The notes under the pieces were generated by a model. It was not told the origin of the DNA. It made no database searches and saw only the letters and a list, made by a program, of their open reading frames with translations. Made by a program: the position numbers and the translations under genes. This document shows, in pieces, positions 44,346-54,802 of a stretch of 64,000 bases of DNA. Numbering within the stretch: the first letter of the stretch is position 1; each line of letters begins with the position of its first letter. Where the stretch lies: positions 434,001-498,000 of the forward strand of contig JAJGBQ010000002.1 in NCBI GenBank assembly GCA_022457065.1, given 5' to 3'. Source of the stretch: Curvularia sp. ZM96 (lineage: Eukaryota; Ascomycota; Dothideomycetes; Pleosporales; Pleosporaceae).

Positions 44346-45334
44346 TCAAACCGTACAAAGGTTAGGCACATCAATCTGTATCTGAGGCCACGTCACCAGA
44401 AGGAGCGGCGTTGGCGAAATGCGATAAACGCATGCCAGTGGCTCGAAAGAAACCATATGAAGCGATGTTTGCGGTGTAATGCTGGGAGAGAATGAAAATT
44501 TTTCATTCTTCAAAATCTTAAGAAATCCAGCGATGTTAGGAGCATTTATCAGTTGATTTGGACTTTCCGTTACTGCCCCCAGACATGTCAACAACTAAGC
44601 CGGCTTGCAAGCCTATCAAGCCGAGCCAATCAAGCCAAGCTAAGCTAAGCCAATCCGACTGCTGGAGGTAAGTATCAAGCTAAGCCAAGCTGGAGGTTGA
44701 GCTTGGCTTGGCTTGATTGTTGACAACTCTGCTGCCCCCTCAGGATCGGTCGTGAAAATCTTGAGAAGCTCAGGTTGGTTTCCAGCTTTTGCCTCGTTTC
44801 GAGAAGTATAGATAGACGGAAGTATTAGTGCATAGTGTGGAGCCAAGGCTTCTCCAGATATGAGCGTTACCTGCGTAACGACGACCTGGATGCGATGGTC
44901 TAGAGCCGCAGCACAAACAACCGCTTCTCCAGCCATGCTTGTGCCTCAGTATACGATCTTAGTACCATCGGCCTCTGATAACAAGAGCGCAAAGTAAAAC
45001 GCATCAGAATAGTCGCGACCCTGTTGGGCAAGGTCTGTCTTATTCATAGGGAGACCATTGCTAGCACCCCAGTTTCGATGGTCGCAAACAATTACCCTAT
45101 GCCCTACCGCTTGGAAGCGATCTGCAAAGACCGGAGAAAATGCTTCCTCAGACCAGATGACTATCTCAAGAATTAGTCTGCTAGGCGCATCGTAGGGAAT
45201 ATTAGAACTTATACTATTCGCCATGATAATTCATGATACCTTCTGTTGAGTCCTCTCTGGCCACGAGCTGGATAAAACCAGGCTCGCAAGGTGATACCAT
45301 CCACGATTGGAAACTCAATGCCGCGACGTTCCAT
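44346..45334 (-). pseudogene. Alpha/beta hydrolase relic interrupted by a MITE
   Basis: The start MERRGIEFPIVDGITLRAWF at 45334, after a frameshift near 45220, continues with FADRFQAVGHRVIVCDHRNW, GASNG and DYSDAFYFALLL. It then meets TGA at 44946-44948 where the family has Trp (KIVY-stop-GTSMAGEAV), directly before the nucleophile elbow GTSMAG. The frame goes on to DPEGA, where the 151-bp element at 44581-44731 is inserted. Removing the element and one copy of its target duplication rejoins DPEGA to VTESPNQL in frame, down to the end at 44346. The family is the DltD/peptidase-S15-like group of fungal hydrolases often found near secondary-metabolite genes. Three independent lesions make it non-functional. 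Confidence 0.7.
44581..44731. mobile_element. hAT-type MITE, 151 bp, with 8-bp target-site duplication
   Basis: The element is bordered by perfect direct repeats CTGCCCCC (44573-44580 and 44732-44739). Its ends are inverted: left AGACATGTCAACAACTAAG, right (reverse complement) CAGAGTTGTCAACAATCAAG, sharing TGTCAACAA and AAGCC. The 8-bp duplication and CAGAG-type end are hallmarks of hAT elements. The interior is built of short AAGCC/AAGCT units, inverted on the right as GGCTT/AGCTT, so the whole could fold as a hairpin. It has no coding capacity. Excision in silico restores the reading frame of the hydrolase relic, proving insertion into a once-coding sequence. Confidence 0.8.
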
Positions 45335-46802
45335 AATGATTAGGATATATTTGTCTGGGTTAGGGCTTTGGACGTGATCTGCGTTACTGATGATTGAATG
45401 TCGTCGTGATTGAGAAGCTTGCGAAGGAAAATAAATCTTGAGACAATACTTAACCAAATTTGTTTGATGATTATATGTTCACGCTGCGTGCCGAAAATCG
45501 TATTCCGTAACGAAGGCTCCTATGGAAATGGTCTAATTTAGTGCCGAAAACGACATCCATAGATTAAAATCGCGAGCGACCTTGCTCTATGTGGGTGTTA
45601 GTTCATATGGTTCCAGATCTATTCCGCTGCGCTAAACCATTCTCGGAAGCAACAAGTGAAACAAGTTGTGTAGATACGGGCGAATGCGCCTCCATCGCAA
45701 TGGTCCGAAGGTAGATGTCTGCTGGTCACACTGGATCTTACAATTGCTTACCGTGATCGCTCTTATAGACAAAGAGAGAAACCCTGTCTGCGCTGCTGAT
45801 AATGCTTGCAATAGCGCATTTTGATGCCCATGGTTTCGAGCAAGAGACAACGAAGCTGTTAATAGATCTGAATATTTTTACTACAGAGAGATCTCGCATG
45901 CAAATCTTCGCTCTTGTGCTGGTTTCTGTCAATATTGTTCGCGTCGCTGGCGATGATTTATCTTTCTTTTGAGTGTCACCTGCGCCACTCGGTTTAGGGA
46001 CCAGCGCTCAATCAGTTTCAATGGACGAAGGCTACCTCCCGAAGCTCTACTGTTAGTTCAAGCTTACGCACCGTAACCCTATTATTCTTCGTAGATCATA
46101 ACATCTGCATCATCTCAGAATACGGGGCACATCTATGGTTCTGGAGCACGGAGCACGGAGCACGGAACACCTCTAATAATTCCGGAGCGCTGTGGGGCAT
46201 ATTAGTGGCAGAAATGGTAAACCTCGCTTCGTGGATAGAAGCTAGCAGAAGCAGATGACCTTGATGTTTCTTCCACAGAACGCTATCGCTCAAGGATGAC
46301 TGAGACTTCTTTTTACCCACGAAGCATGAGAGAAGTCCAGTGAGAAGATATGCCTCTGTGATCAACCGGGCTGCAGTTATGCTCTATAACCTTGCCTATT
46401 TCCACGCAACGTCAACTTTGTAAATAGAGTCTGTAGATTTGATAGATCGCAAGGCTATCCAAGACAGAATTGCGATACCGGAGGCTTCTTGACTAACTCG
46501 ATGGAGTTTGGTTGCTCCTTTCCCATTGTCATCACCTTTTCAAGCTCACTCATATGCTAGGTTGAACCAAGAAGCCCTAAGGCTAATGGAGACTACGTAA
46601 TTCAGTTTCTTTTTCTGGCTGCTACAAGCCGAGAGAACGAACCTATACATAATGATAACATCACAGCATCAACATAGTCCCTTGCAAAAACACCGCCTTC
46701 GCTTCTTCCAACGAGATCCCAAGCCTTCTTGCTAACTCTAGGATTTCTGGGGATACGTTGTCGGGACTTAACAAGCCAGCTGAGGATGTCTTAGTATCTA
46801 AA
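45335..46802. other. Gene-poor stretch with a short tandem repeat
   Basis: No gene was supported apart from a possible alternative last exon of the next gene (46661-46770). At about 46142-46169 the heptamer GGAGCAC is repeated three to four times. Confidence 0.35.
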
Positions 46803-48522
46803 TCAATCGCTGTCGGGGTCAGTCTTACTAGTACTGTGGCCCAATGAGCCACCTCCTAAGCCAACACCCCCAATGTAGCCTCCCAAGTAACTGCCACCTC
46901 CGCAGTAATCTCCAACATAGCCTTCGTAGTAGTTCCTGGAGTGCTTTCCAGAATATTCTCCTGGATAGCCGCTATTTTGGTCACCATGATGGCTTCGGGA
47001 GTGTCGCCCATGTTCTAAACCAGTGTGGAGTCCCTCGTTTGAAGGTGGGATTACGGGGCCCGGACTATCAATATAGCTTGGGTTCGAATGGCGGGGGTGG
47101 GGTTCTTTCTTCTTTCCTCCGCCAGAGTCTGAATCACGATCATCGAGCTTCGAAATCTTTTTGCTCCAGCCTGTATCACCAATGTAGCCCCCAAATTGAA
47201 AATGAGTGAATGCCGAGTCACTACGCGCAAGTTTTGGGGTCGATGTTAAATTTGTGATCGATGATGTTTGACCATATCCGGTTGGGCTCAAAAAGTCTGA
47301 GACCCAACTCAACGCTCTAGATTGCGAACGGAGCTCGGATGGAATCTCTGCTTTTGATGTTGTACTATTCGAAGTGGTAGAGCTGATAGGTCGCAGAATG
47401 TCCGGAATCTTGGATGAAAACATCGGTTTTGGTTGTCGAGCGTTGTGACTTTGCTTGATAACTGATACTACCGTAACACTGGACACTAGTGTTGATAGCA
47501 GCGTAATCGCCAGGTGCGCAGCGGTCAGTGTCGCTGATGGCCATGCGGAGCTTTCGACTTTGTTGTCACTCGAAGCTTCCACCTCCCTCATCGCATGTTC
47601 CTGAATCACGGCTTTCTCCTCAAGAAATGTCTTAATCACAAGAATGAGGTCTTTCTGCATCTTCAAAGATTGTCTCATATCCTTTGTTTGAGTCTCCAAA
47701 GCTGCTGAAAGCTGCAGAACGCCGGATTGAAGATCCTTCGATGCGTCGAGCTGAGCTTGTTGGCCAGCTTTTGTGGCTACGTCGGTCGTGGTCGCATCTT
47801 TAATTTCCTCGAGGCTGAGAGCAAGGCTTGTCAGTCCGCAGTCAAGTTTAGAGCGCAAGTCTTTGATGTGCTGTAGTTGTTCATCCTGCCTGATGTTGTG
47901 CTCGGATGCCGATCGCTGGAGTACCTGGATCTGCTTATCCAATTCAGTAGGGATATCTGCTACTTTGATTGCTTCCACTATCTGGGCACATTGCTCGGGT
48001 CGCAACGGCTGATCCGGCAGCTCTTCGATCAATTTTCTTGACTAGTCAGTTTTCTGCAGGTCCAATACCGAAAGCGAGGAAATCCTACATTTGCTGCAAT
48101 GAGAGCAGTGAGTTGATCGCTTGGAGGGGCTGCTCAATTTGCCGACGAAGTTTTTCGATTTTCCCAGATATATCCTTCAAGGTGTAGGTGACCGTCTTCG
48201 GGACCTTACCCAGCTTAGACTTCGTTGATGCCTTCCCCAACGAGGCTTCGTGCTTATCTAGAAAGGCTTTAAAGTCATCCAACGGCCCTCGAACTGTATC
48301 CAGCAGCCTTGAGATACTAGAAGAGAGGTCACTCTGAGGGCTAGGCTTGACGTAGTTGTCGAGATGCTGGAGCGTCGAAGTCAGGCTGTGAAGGAAAACA
48401 ATCTCAGAGGCGTATTTCGAGGAAGCGCCACTAGTTTCTTTGAAGGCGCCAAGGACGTCAATGAGAAGCTTGGTTCCAGCAATTAAATCTCCAATGGAGA
48501 AACCAAATGGTACGGCAACCAT
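46803..48522 (-). CDS. HeLo/PigL_N-like N-terminal domain protein with Gly/Tyr-rich tail
   Basis: Two exons, 48089-48522 and 46803-48036, joined over a 52-nt intron, give 555 residues; the ATG at 48522 (MVAVPFGFSIGDLIAGTKLL) is the family's usual start. The N-terminal about 140 residues match the helical PigL_N/HeLo-like domain that begins many fungal NLR and cell-death proteins (FKETSGASSKYASEIVFLHS). A long coiled-coil region follows (about 150-300), then one hydrophobic segment (LTAAHLAITLLSTLVSSVTV) and a disordered Ser/Thr-rich stretch. The C-terminus is Gly/Tyr/Ser-rich with repeated GYIGD/GYVGD motifs, resembling prion-like or amyloid-prone tails. No NTPase domain is present. A membrane-targeting or cell-death-execution role is inferred. 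A further exon at 46661-46770 may replace the last residues. Confidence 0.7.
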
Positions 48523-48812
48523 TCTGACAAAAGGGACGCTCCTATTGATACCTAAACTCACTTGGGTTTGCCTGGCTTTTGAATAACCAAGAGGGGGATC
48601 GTTGAGGCGCAGTCGCGGTGGTGGCTGAGTTCTACCCCTCAACCCCATTAGGTCTTAGGTCCAGGTTGTGAAACAACTTGCATGGGGAAGTAGACTGCGA
48701 CACTCCTGAACAAACTGTCGTTCGAGACACGGAACCAGAAGCACTGGAGCTCAAGGTGTCGCGTTCGAGTCGCTACTTGGACAATGCCCTTTTTTCGATT
48801 TTCGATTTCTGG

Positions 48813-48890
48813 TAGGCTGATGGGCGGCCTGCCGTCCTTTTTAAGATACTTTTGATGGGTCAATCGCCGCGGGCGAGCCTGCAGTGAAAA
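48813..48890 (+). repeat. Dispersed repeat, copy 2
   Basis: This matches the repeat at 41240-41317: TAGGCTGATGGGCGGCCTGCCG ... CAATCGCC...GGCGAGCC...AGTGAAAA. It is the more GC-rich, less decayed copy. A B-box-like GCGTTCGAGTCGC lies about 50 bp upstream (about 48758-48772), again suggesting a tRNA-derived SINE. Its position just before the truncated glucan synthase suggests it may sit at a rearrangement boundary. Confidence 0.45.
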
Positions 48891-49153
48891 ATAAAATGAG
48901 AAGAGACAAACTGCGTCTTTCGAAACCGCATCCTGCGAGGTTGCATAAACGTTTAGCTAAGCCGATCATCCAAGTAACATACTCCAAGCGCTCGTTCTCT
49001 AAACCAGAGTTCACTGCACGTCCGTCATTTATTTTTACATGAGATGCGTTGGCTCTTATCTCATCTCAAAATGAGCAATCTAATATAGTTGCTGTCAAGT
49101 TCACTAGGAAAGGAGCTCTTAGTGTGGGTGCGCTTGTTGGTGGCCTTTGTTAG

Positions 49154-52100
49154 ATGTCTGGATGGCAATTTGCGGTAGAGTCAACCACCACCGAACACAT
49201 GCTGCACCAGTTCAAATCCGCCATCGGGAAGGCCCTAGACTTCAACACTGAGGCAAGAGCTGTCATGAGAGCACGTTCTGTAAAACAAAGATTTCCAGTC
49301 GCGAAGTGGGTTGAAGACCACAACACCCTCTACCAGACTACGGTTAGGATCTACAACGAAACGAAGGTATCACCTTCTAGAAATGATTTTCGACCGCGAT
49401 TACCAGTTTCTTCCTCACATAAACCGCTACAATTACTCGATGAGAGCTTCTTTCGCGCTCAGTCCTGAGCAGTCAGCACGGATAGGCTATGTACATTTGA
49501 GGAACAGTCTGGTGGAGCCAACCTGCAGATGTAAGAAACTGAAAAATATTTAACAAAACTTCAAGGTGTTCTCTTGCTCGGTCTTCGTTCTGCTCCTGAG
49601 CACGAAACGAGGATGGACCCTGTTGATGAATCACTCATACAGATTTGTGAGCAACGCTCGCCATATATAACACCAGACATTCACGAGTAGGATTAGGGAA
49701 GTGCAATAACTTCAGTTCAAGTATTATTGCACGACCATGAGGTATTGATCAGTCGAGAGCATGTAGAGGCTGACTACAGAGAGTCTGCGTGTCGACTGAC
49801 CATAGCAGCTGTCAAAAGAAACTCTGAAAACGCTTCTGAGCAGTCGTCGCTACCTGTCGACACCTCCTTTCAGATTCATATAGCTCTTGGTAGGTCTCGT
49901 GATTCATCATTCGATCAGAGCGATGAGATGTTGTTGGATTCGCGACCTTCAACTGATCTTCTCCATCCAGGTAACCTCCTAAGGCGCGCGAAACCGTCGT
50001 ACCATAGACTTAACCGGTCATATGCTCTCGACCTTAGTACTATTAAGAACGCTAGGACAACTAGTTTCAGCTTACAAAAAGTTAATCCCACATTTGCAGA
50101 TAGAACTGGCATATACTACGCCAAGTGTCAAACTATGCTCGACACTCTAAATGGCAAGACTTTAGAAGACAATATCTGCGTGGAGTAATTCCGTGTCGAG
50201 AGTGAGAGAGAACGGTTGAAGAGAATGCGCGCCGAAAGACTGGGAGGGGGTAATTGATCCCGATCCCGAGACAGCAGGATGAGTCTCAGATCAAGCCCTG
50301 AGTGGCCCCGTAACAGCCCACATAGTAATCACAGTCGTAGTTCTATTATCTATATTTATCTATCTGCGCGGATAAATGACGGTGGCGAGGTGTCTCCTTG
50401 GCCATCGAGCGAAACAGACGAATTTCTTCTTGGTGCAAATTACAGCCATGCGTCAAAAGTTTTGCACGCCAAGCGATTTCTCACCAAAACAAGCCTACTT
50501 TGCAGTCTTATTAAACTACAACTAGCTATTAAAATCTTCTTAAATCTTATTTATAAGTAAAAGTTTACTTAAAATCTAATATATCTTTATTTTAAGTAAA
50601 AATATTAAACAGTTGTTTACTTGAAGTTATTCAAAGTTAAGAAATTTTGATTTTCTTCAAATTTGTTAGTAAAAATCGCTAAAATCGCAGTTTTTTGCTA
50701 AATTTTTTTTTTTTTTGCTTACTTTTACTTTAAAAGAATCCTATTTAATAAGGTTAATATTAAACTTAAAAGTACTCTAGTATATATAAGTTTAAGTACT
50801 TTACATTAGTAATTTTGAATTTAAAAGCGTTTCAAAAGGTAGTTGTTGAGGTTTCTAGATTTTAAAATGGCAACTTTTTGGTGAGGCTTGGTGGGGTTTT
50901 GAACGAGCGGGCGAAACTTTTGATCTAGTACTGTATTATTGGCTATTGCTCCTGAAGCGATGGCTGCAAATACAAATTGGTGACTGGTCCGTATACTCCA
51001 TACGCCTCGCGCTCGGACAGATCATGACAGCTATCTCGTACCACATTACCCTTCTTACTGGTACTTAAGGCCAGACTTTGGAAACATTATCTATTGTTGG
51101 TGCTATTTTCCTCGTCATGTCTAAGGCCTGGTGAGTCACGTTCCGTTCGTTGCCATCAAAGTTTGTTTCTTTGGTATCCTTTACAGTCTACGGAGTCGCT
51201 TTTCTCTTCGTAGGTACGGCGCTGTTTATCAAATTTGAAGTGGCGAGGCTCTGGATTCAGTATATTGCTACTAGGCTGCACGTCCTGGCTTCTGACCGTG
51301 GCTCGATATTCTTCGCGCTTGACTTCGGAGATGAAGGCAAGATTGACTTCGTCATTCCTAACAAACCCTAATATTACTGATCTGTCTAGGTGTTGCTCTA
51401 ATTAAACTCTAAATCTTAGGAGCTTTCATGATTAAAGGAACCTAGCAATTGTACATTACAGCATTCTTCTACTAGTGAAGCACGCTCCTGAATTCGGACG
51501 CGAGCAATGCCCTTACTTGCTCGCCAAAGGCCGCTATGATCACGCTTCCAATACCTGGCTTTGTGTTCGCAACCGGAGCTCTTCTCCTCGCATCTCTGCC
51601 GTCCTACTACCATCACTGTCTGGGAAAGACCCCGTCGTGTTACAAAACATCTCTCTAAGAAAATACTTGTTGAGTAGTTCTTTTTGATAGTAGTACTGCA
51701 GAACTACTTCTTGATTCAGCTCTATGGGCGCAGCTGGGTCTACCTCTGGTCTTCTCGCGCAACGCCACAGTAAGCTGTTAGACTGCTTGTCATATCCTTC
51801 TTCATCGCTATTTGGGCGGCGTTCCTATTCGTTTTCGCTAAGATGAGTGCCAGTCATTCCTGCTTTCGGCCACCGTCGTTATGGGTCTAAGTAGACCAAG
51901 TTGGGCTCAAATGCTTTAGGGTGTATCGGGTATCGGAAATTGCATTCCATGGATGCCTGGAAGCCCGGTTTCCGGTGCACTCGCTGGCCACAGTCTTTGG
52001 CATTGGCTCGGTCTTCTCGATTCACTATAGGTAGTCAGGTTTATGATGCTTCTGGAAACCTCGAATAGGATCCTCATCGCAGTATTGCTGATGCTCACGA

Positions 52101-52245
52101 AAATACTCGGTACTGTTGTCGCAATAGCTGCAAAGGCTACATCTCCTAATGCAAACGGGCCTGGGTATGTTTTTCCGGGCTTCCCTGCTGGAGCCGTAAA
52201 AGGATTCAGTAAACCATGATTCTGGACAGGTCTAGCAGCGCAGCT
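49154..52245 (+). pseudogene. 3' part of an alpha-1,3-glucan synthase, decayed
   Basis: Pieces of the C-terminal half of a cell-wall alpha-1,3-glucan synthase appear in order in shifting frames. First come the end of the GT5 synthase domain (FAVESTTTEHMLHQFKSAIG, MRARSVKQRFPVAKWVEDHN), then HPGNLLRRAKPSYHRLNRSY and ALDLSTIKNARTTSFSLQKV up to a stop at 50188. The multi-pass membrane region follows: WIQYIATRLHVLASDRGSI, FFALDFGDEG near 51250-51340, and PSWAQML-stop-GVSGIG with PWMPGSPVSGALAGHSLW near 51895-52000, where a Trp codon has become TAG. The amylase-like and most synthase parts (normally about 1,500 or more residues) are missing. The normal enzyme polymerises UDP-glucose into wall alpha-glucan at the plasma membrane. 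Confidence 0.75.
50453..50923. mobile_element. AT-rich inverted-repeat element (about 470 bp) within the glucan synthase relic
   Basis: The left end TCAAAAGTTTTGCACGC (from 50453) is inverted at the right end as GCGGGCGAAACTTTTGA (to 50923). Further inside, TCTCACCAAAA is matched by TTTTTGGTGAG. The interior is extremely AT-rich, with a run of about 14 T near 50705, and has no coding capacity. I could not identify a target-site duplication. It lies between the synthase and membrane parts of the relic, so it is probably a non-autonomous DNA transposon changed by RIP-like mutation. Confidence 0.5.
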
Positions 52246-53005
52246 CATAATACTACTTGGCTTCTTCAAGTTCTTTAGTAATGATATTTAAGTAAGACTT
52301 AAGGTTTTTTCTAGTAGTCACATTATCTCTACATCTCTACCATGCTTAGTATAGTTCTATTGTTATCTATATACTAGTATGAGAATTAAAGATTAAGTTG
52401 GAGAAAACAAAGACTAAAAGTTGAACAGGAAATGAGAAGGGGTAGAAGAAATGACGAAGGGGCGGGGAGAAGAGCAGATGCAGAATGAGCTACCGGCCGA
52501 GTGAGCCTGCTTCGCTTATCCCCTCACAGTAGCCCCATATTGTAGTCCTGCATCGGTCAGCTACGGCTCCGCCTTACTTTGCTGCGGAACCATGTCCCTC
52601 TGCAGACCCATGTTGTTTTATGGCCCTAGGTCCTTCTGCGGCCCTATATCGTTCCGGTGCGGCCCTTTATTATTCCAAGGGTAAACTAAGGTAAAGCAGG
52701 ATGAATGGGTTCTATAAAATACTCTCTGCAACTAGGTGTATAAAACAATTTTTCACATTAACATGTACCCCAGAACCGGTTATTATTGGAATTCATCTCG
52801 TGCACCTAAAAGTAAGACTCTATATCGTCTCTTCTTTGAGCATACCCTACTTATTAGCCTCCCTGATCATCATGACTAGTCAACTATAATCAGATTTATT
52901 TATTTTTTTCTTCTTCTTCTTCTTCTCCTTTGTCGTCTCCATTGTCACTATTGTTTCTACAAATTGAAACTTGGGTATGCTTACTCCTTGGGTCCAGGAA
53001 ATACG
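52246..53005. other. Non-coding stretch with microsatellite
   Basis: No gene was seen. A CTT-type pyrimidine microsatellite lies at about 52904-52930, just upstream of the next gene; GGCCCT-containing short repeats occur at about 52620-52670. Confidence 0.35.
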
Positions 53006-53722
53006 ATGCAAACCCTATTCAAATCATGGTCAAAACACCTTGATCGCCCACGACGCGAAGAAACCCCTGAAGAGGAAAGGCTTGTGGATGAATCTAGCCA
53101 GCCATTCGACCAATTCATCAACGCGAAGAAATACACATCCATGAGGCCAGGGATAAAATCGATCACTACTTTTCTACTTAAAGGACTGATCATTGCCCTT
53201 GCGATATATGGTGGTGTAAATCTTGGATGTCATATTAAAACCAGGATTACTCTAGTGAGACAAGACAACAAGTGCGAGTGCGGTCGAAACGTCGCGGAAG
53301 CGCTAGCCAAAGGCTGCAAATACGACGAGTTAGCATCTGCCTGGCTGCCACCACACTGTCGCGACGATGAATTAACTGCAGAGTTCAGCAAAGCCGGACC
53401 AAACGAGCAGTGGGGGTACTGGTTAGATCAGGATGCGACAAGACCCGTGTCACCAAACGAATTAGGTTTTATCGCTGATACAGACGATGTTTATTGGACG
53501 ACAACTGAGTGGCATATCGTTCACTGCATATTCTATTCAATAAAGCAATATCGATCGAAGATGACTGGAGTAGTAGTTGAGGAAAGATATGACAATGAAG
53601 GGCACATCCGCCATTGCGGCAAGATTATGTTGAAGTATATGGTCCCACCAAAGGTAAGAACTTTTCAGAGCGCTGCACTCACTAGCAAACTTTTCCCTTC
53701 GCAGGCTGGAGGAGACCCTTAG
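53006..53722 (+). CDS. Membrane protein with two HxxHC motifs, distant UstYa-like
   Basis: Two exons, 53006-53653 and 53705-53722; the 51-nt intron (GTAAGA...TCGCAG) is a multiple of three and could be read through. From the ATG at 53006 the protein has 221 residues. Residues about 54-75 form one membrane span. After it come CECGRNVAEALAKGCKYDEL and AWLPPHC, then HIVHC (170-174), a basic helix, and HIRHC (199-203). Two HxxHC motifs after a single N-terminal span are the hallmark of UstYa-type (DUF3328) oxidases, although spacing and the surrounding sequence differ, so this is a sister family at best. UstYa proteins catalyse oxidative ring closure of peptides. The gene is intact and lies 0.4 kb from a second protein with the same layout. 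Confidence 0.7.
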   Translation: MQTLFKSWSKHLDRPRREETPEEERLVDESSQPFDQFINAKKYTSMRPGIKSITTFLLKGLIIALAIYGGVNLGCHIKTRITLVRQDNKCECGRNVAEALAKGCKYDELASAWLPPHCRDDELTAEFSKAGPNEQWGYWLDQDATRPVSPNELGFIADTDDVYWTTTEWHIVHCIFYSIKQYRSKMTGVVVEERYDNEGHIRHCGKIMLKYMVPPKVRTFQSAALTSKLFPSQAGGDP

Positions 53723-54133
53723 CTGTGTGTTTGAAACGCTGCTACGTGTTATGGCATCCCATGGCCCTGCTATGGCTCGAGTCCTGTAATTAGTCTCACC
53801 TCCTAAGTTACTTCACACAATCAAGATTTTGCATCCCTTATGTTTCAGACTACTGTGGCCACTACTTTGTGCTTCTGCGTCATACGAAATGAACATCCTT
53901 TGATTTCCTGCCCTGAATGCCATCTGACTCTTACTAGATCTGGGTAGATAATCCAACATGTTTGTTAGGTAAGTGAGTGAGTTTTACCTGTGGTAGGGAT
54001 CGCATGAATGAATATTCAATAATGTAGAATCATATAAGTGAAACCCTCAAGGATACACTTTGTCCGTAGAGAAATTAAAACGTGAAGTTTGATGATTTGT
54101 TACTGCGTAGTGTACTACGTGATAGCGCGATGC

Positions 54134-54802
54134 TCAGCAGCTGGTTACGTAAATCTCTATAGCCTGGTTGGCTTTCTTGTCTTCGTTTAGATTCCAAGTC
54201 CCGTTCAGCCCTTTCCATATTGCATGAAAGCAATGTTCGGCATGGGGAAAGGTATCTGAAATCCGGAGCGGCGCTTCACCAAACGCAACACGCGAGATAT
54301 GAAGGAACAAAAACATACAGTGAGCAAGGTGCTCCTCTTTAGAAGACCAGACATCCATCTCCCAACGGTTGCCAAATTCTTCTTCGCTGGCAATCCGATT
54401 TCTTGCAAGTGATGAACCTTCTGTCATCTGCGTGAAGAATGGCCATGGGCCCAAGTTTCTTTGCGGGTCTGAGAGCCATGACCGAAATTCCTCAGAAGTC
54501 GCGTGATCCATGCACCGATTTGGCATCCATGCGTAGCTCAACACATCAAATGCGCATCCGTTGACCTCAAAATCAGCCAAGCTAGCACCACATTCTCCGA
54601 TTTCTGTGTCTTCTCTTCTTGCTCTTTGACCCCAGTAAACCAGAAGTACAACGCCAGCAATGAGACAGAATGCTGAGAAAATGCTCATTACGACGCAGCC
54701 AGTGGATCGACTGTAGGAAAGCTGTCTTTTCCTTTCAACACAGTCTTCCTCAGAAGGAATTTGTGCATATTCTTGGTCTTTTTGCATCTCAAGCATACTC
54801 AT
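54134..54802 (-). CDS. Membrane protein with two HxxHC motifs, distant UstYa-like (second)
   Basis: Single exon of 222 residues, ATG at 54802. A cytosolic N-terminus is followed by a membrane span (about 36-56, VVMSIFSAFCLIAGVVLLVY), a Cys-containing segment (CGASLADFEVNGCAFDVLSY, AWMPNRC), then HLAHC (158-162) and HAEHC (187-191). Order and spacing parallel the convergent gene at 53006 (CGRNVAEA...GCKYDEL..AWLPPHC), showing the two belong to one family though they have diverged strongly. As for its neighbour, a role in peptide oxidation is inferred from the HxxHC pair and from UstYa, precursor and tyrosinase genes 6-9 kb away. No breaks were seen. Confidence 0.7.
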   Translation of the reverse strand: MSMLEMQKDQEYAQIPSEEDCVERKRQLSYSRSTGCVVMSIFSAFCLIAGVVLLVYWGQRARREDTEIGECGASLADFEVNGCAFDVLSYAWMPNRCMDHATSEEFRSWLSDPQRNLGPWPFFTQMTEGSSLARNRIASEEEFGNRWEMDVWSSKEEHLAHCMFLFLHISRVAFGEAPLRISDTFPHAEHCFHAIWKGLNGTWNLNEDKKANQAIEIYVTSC

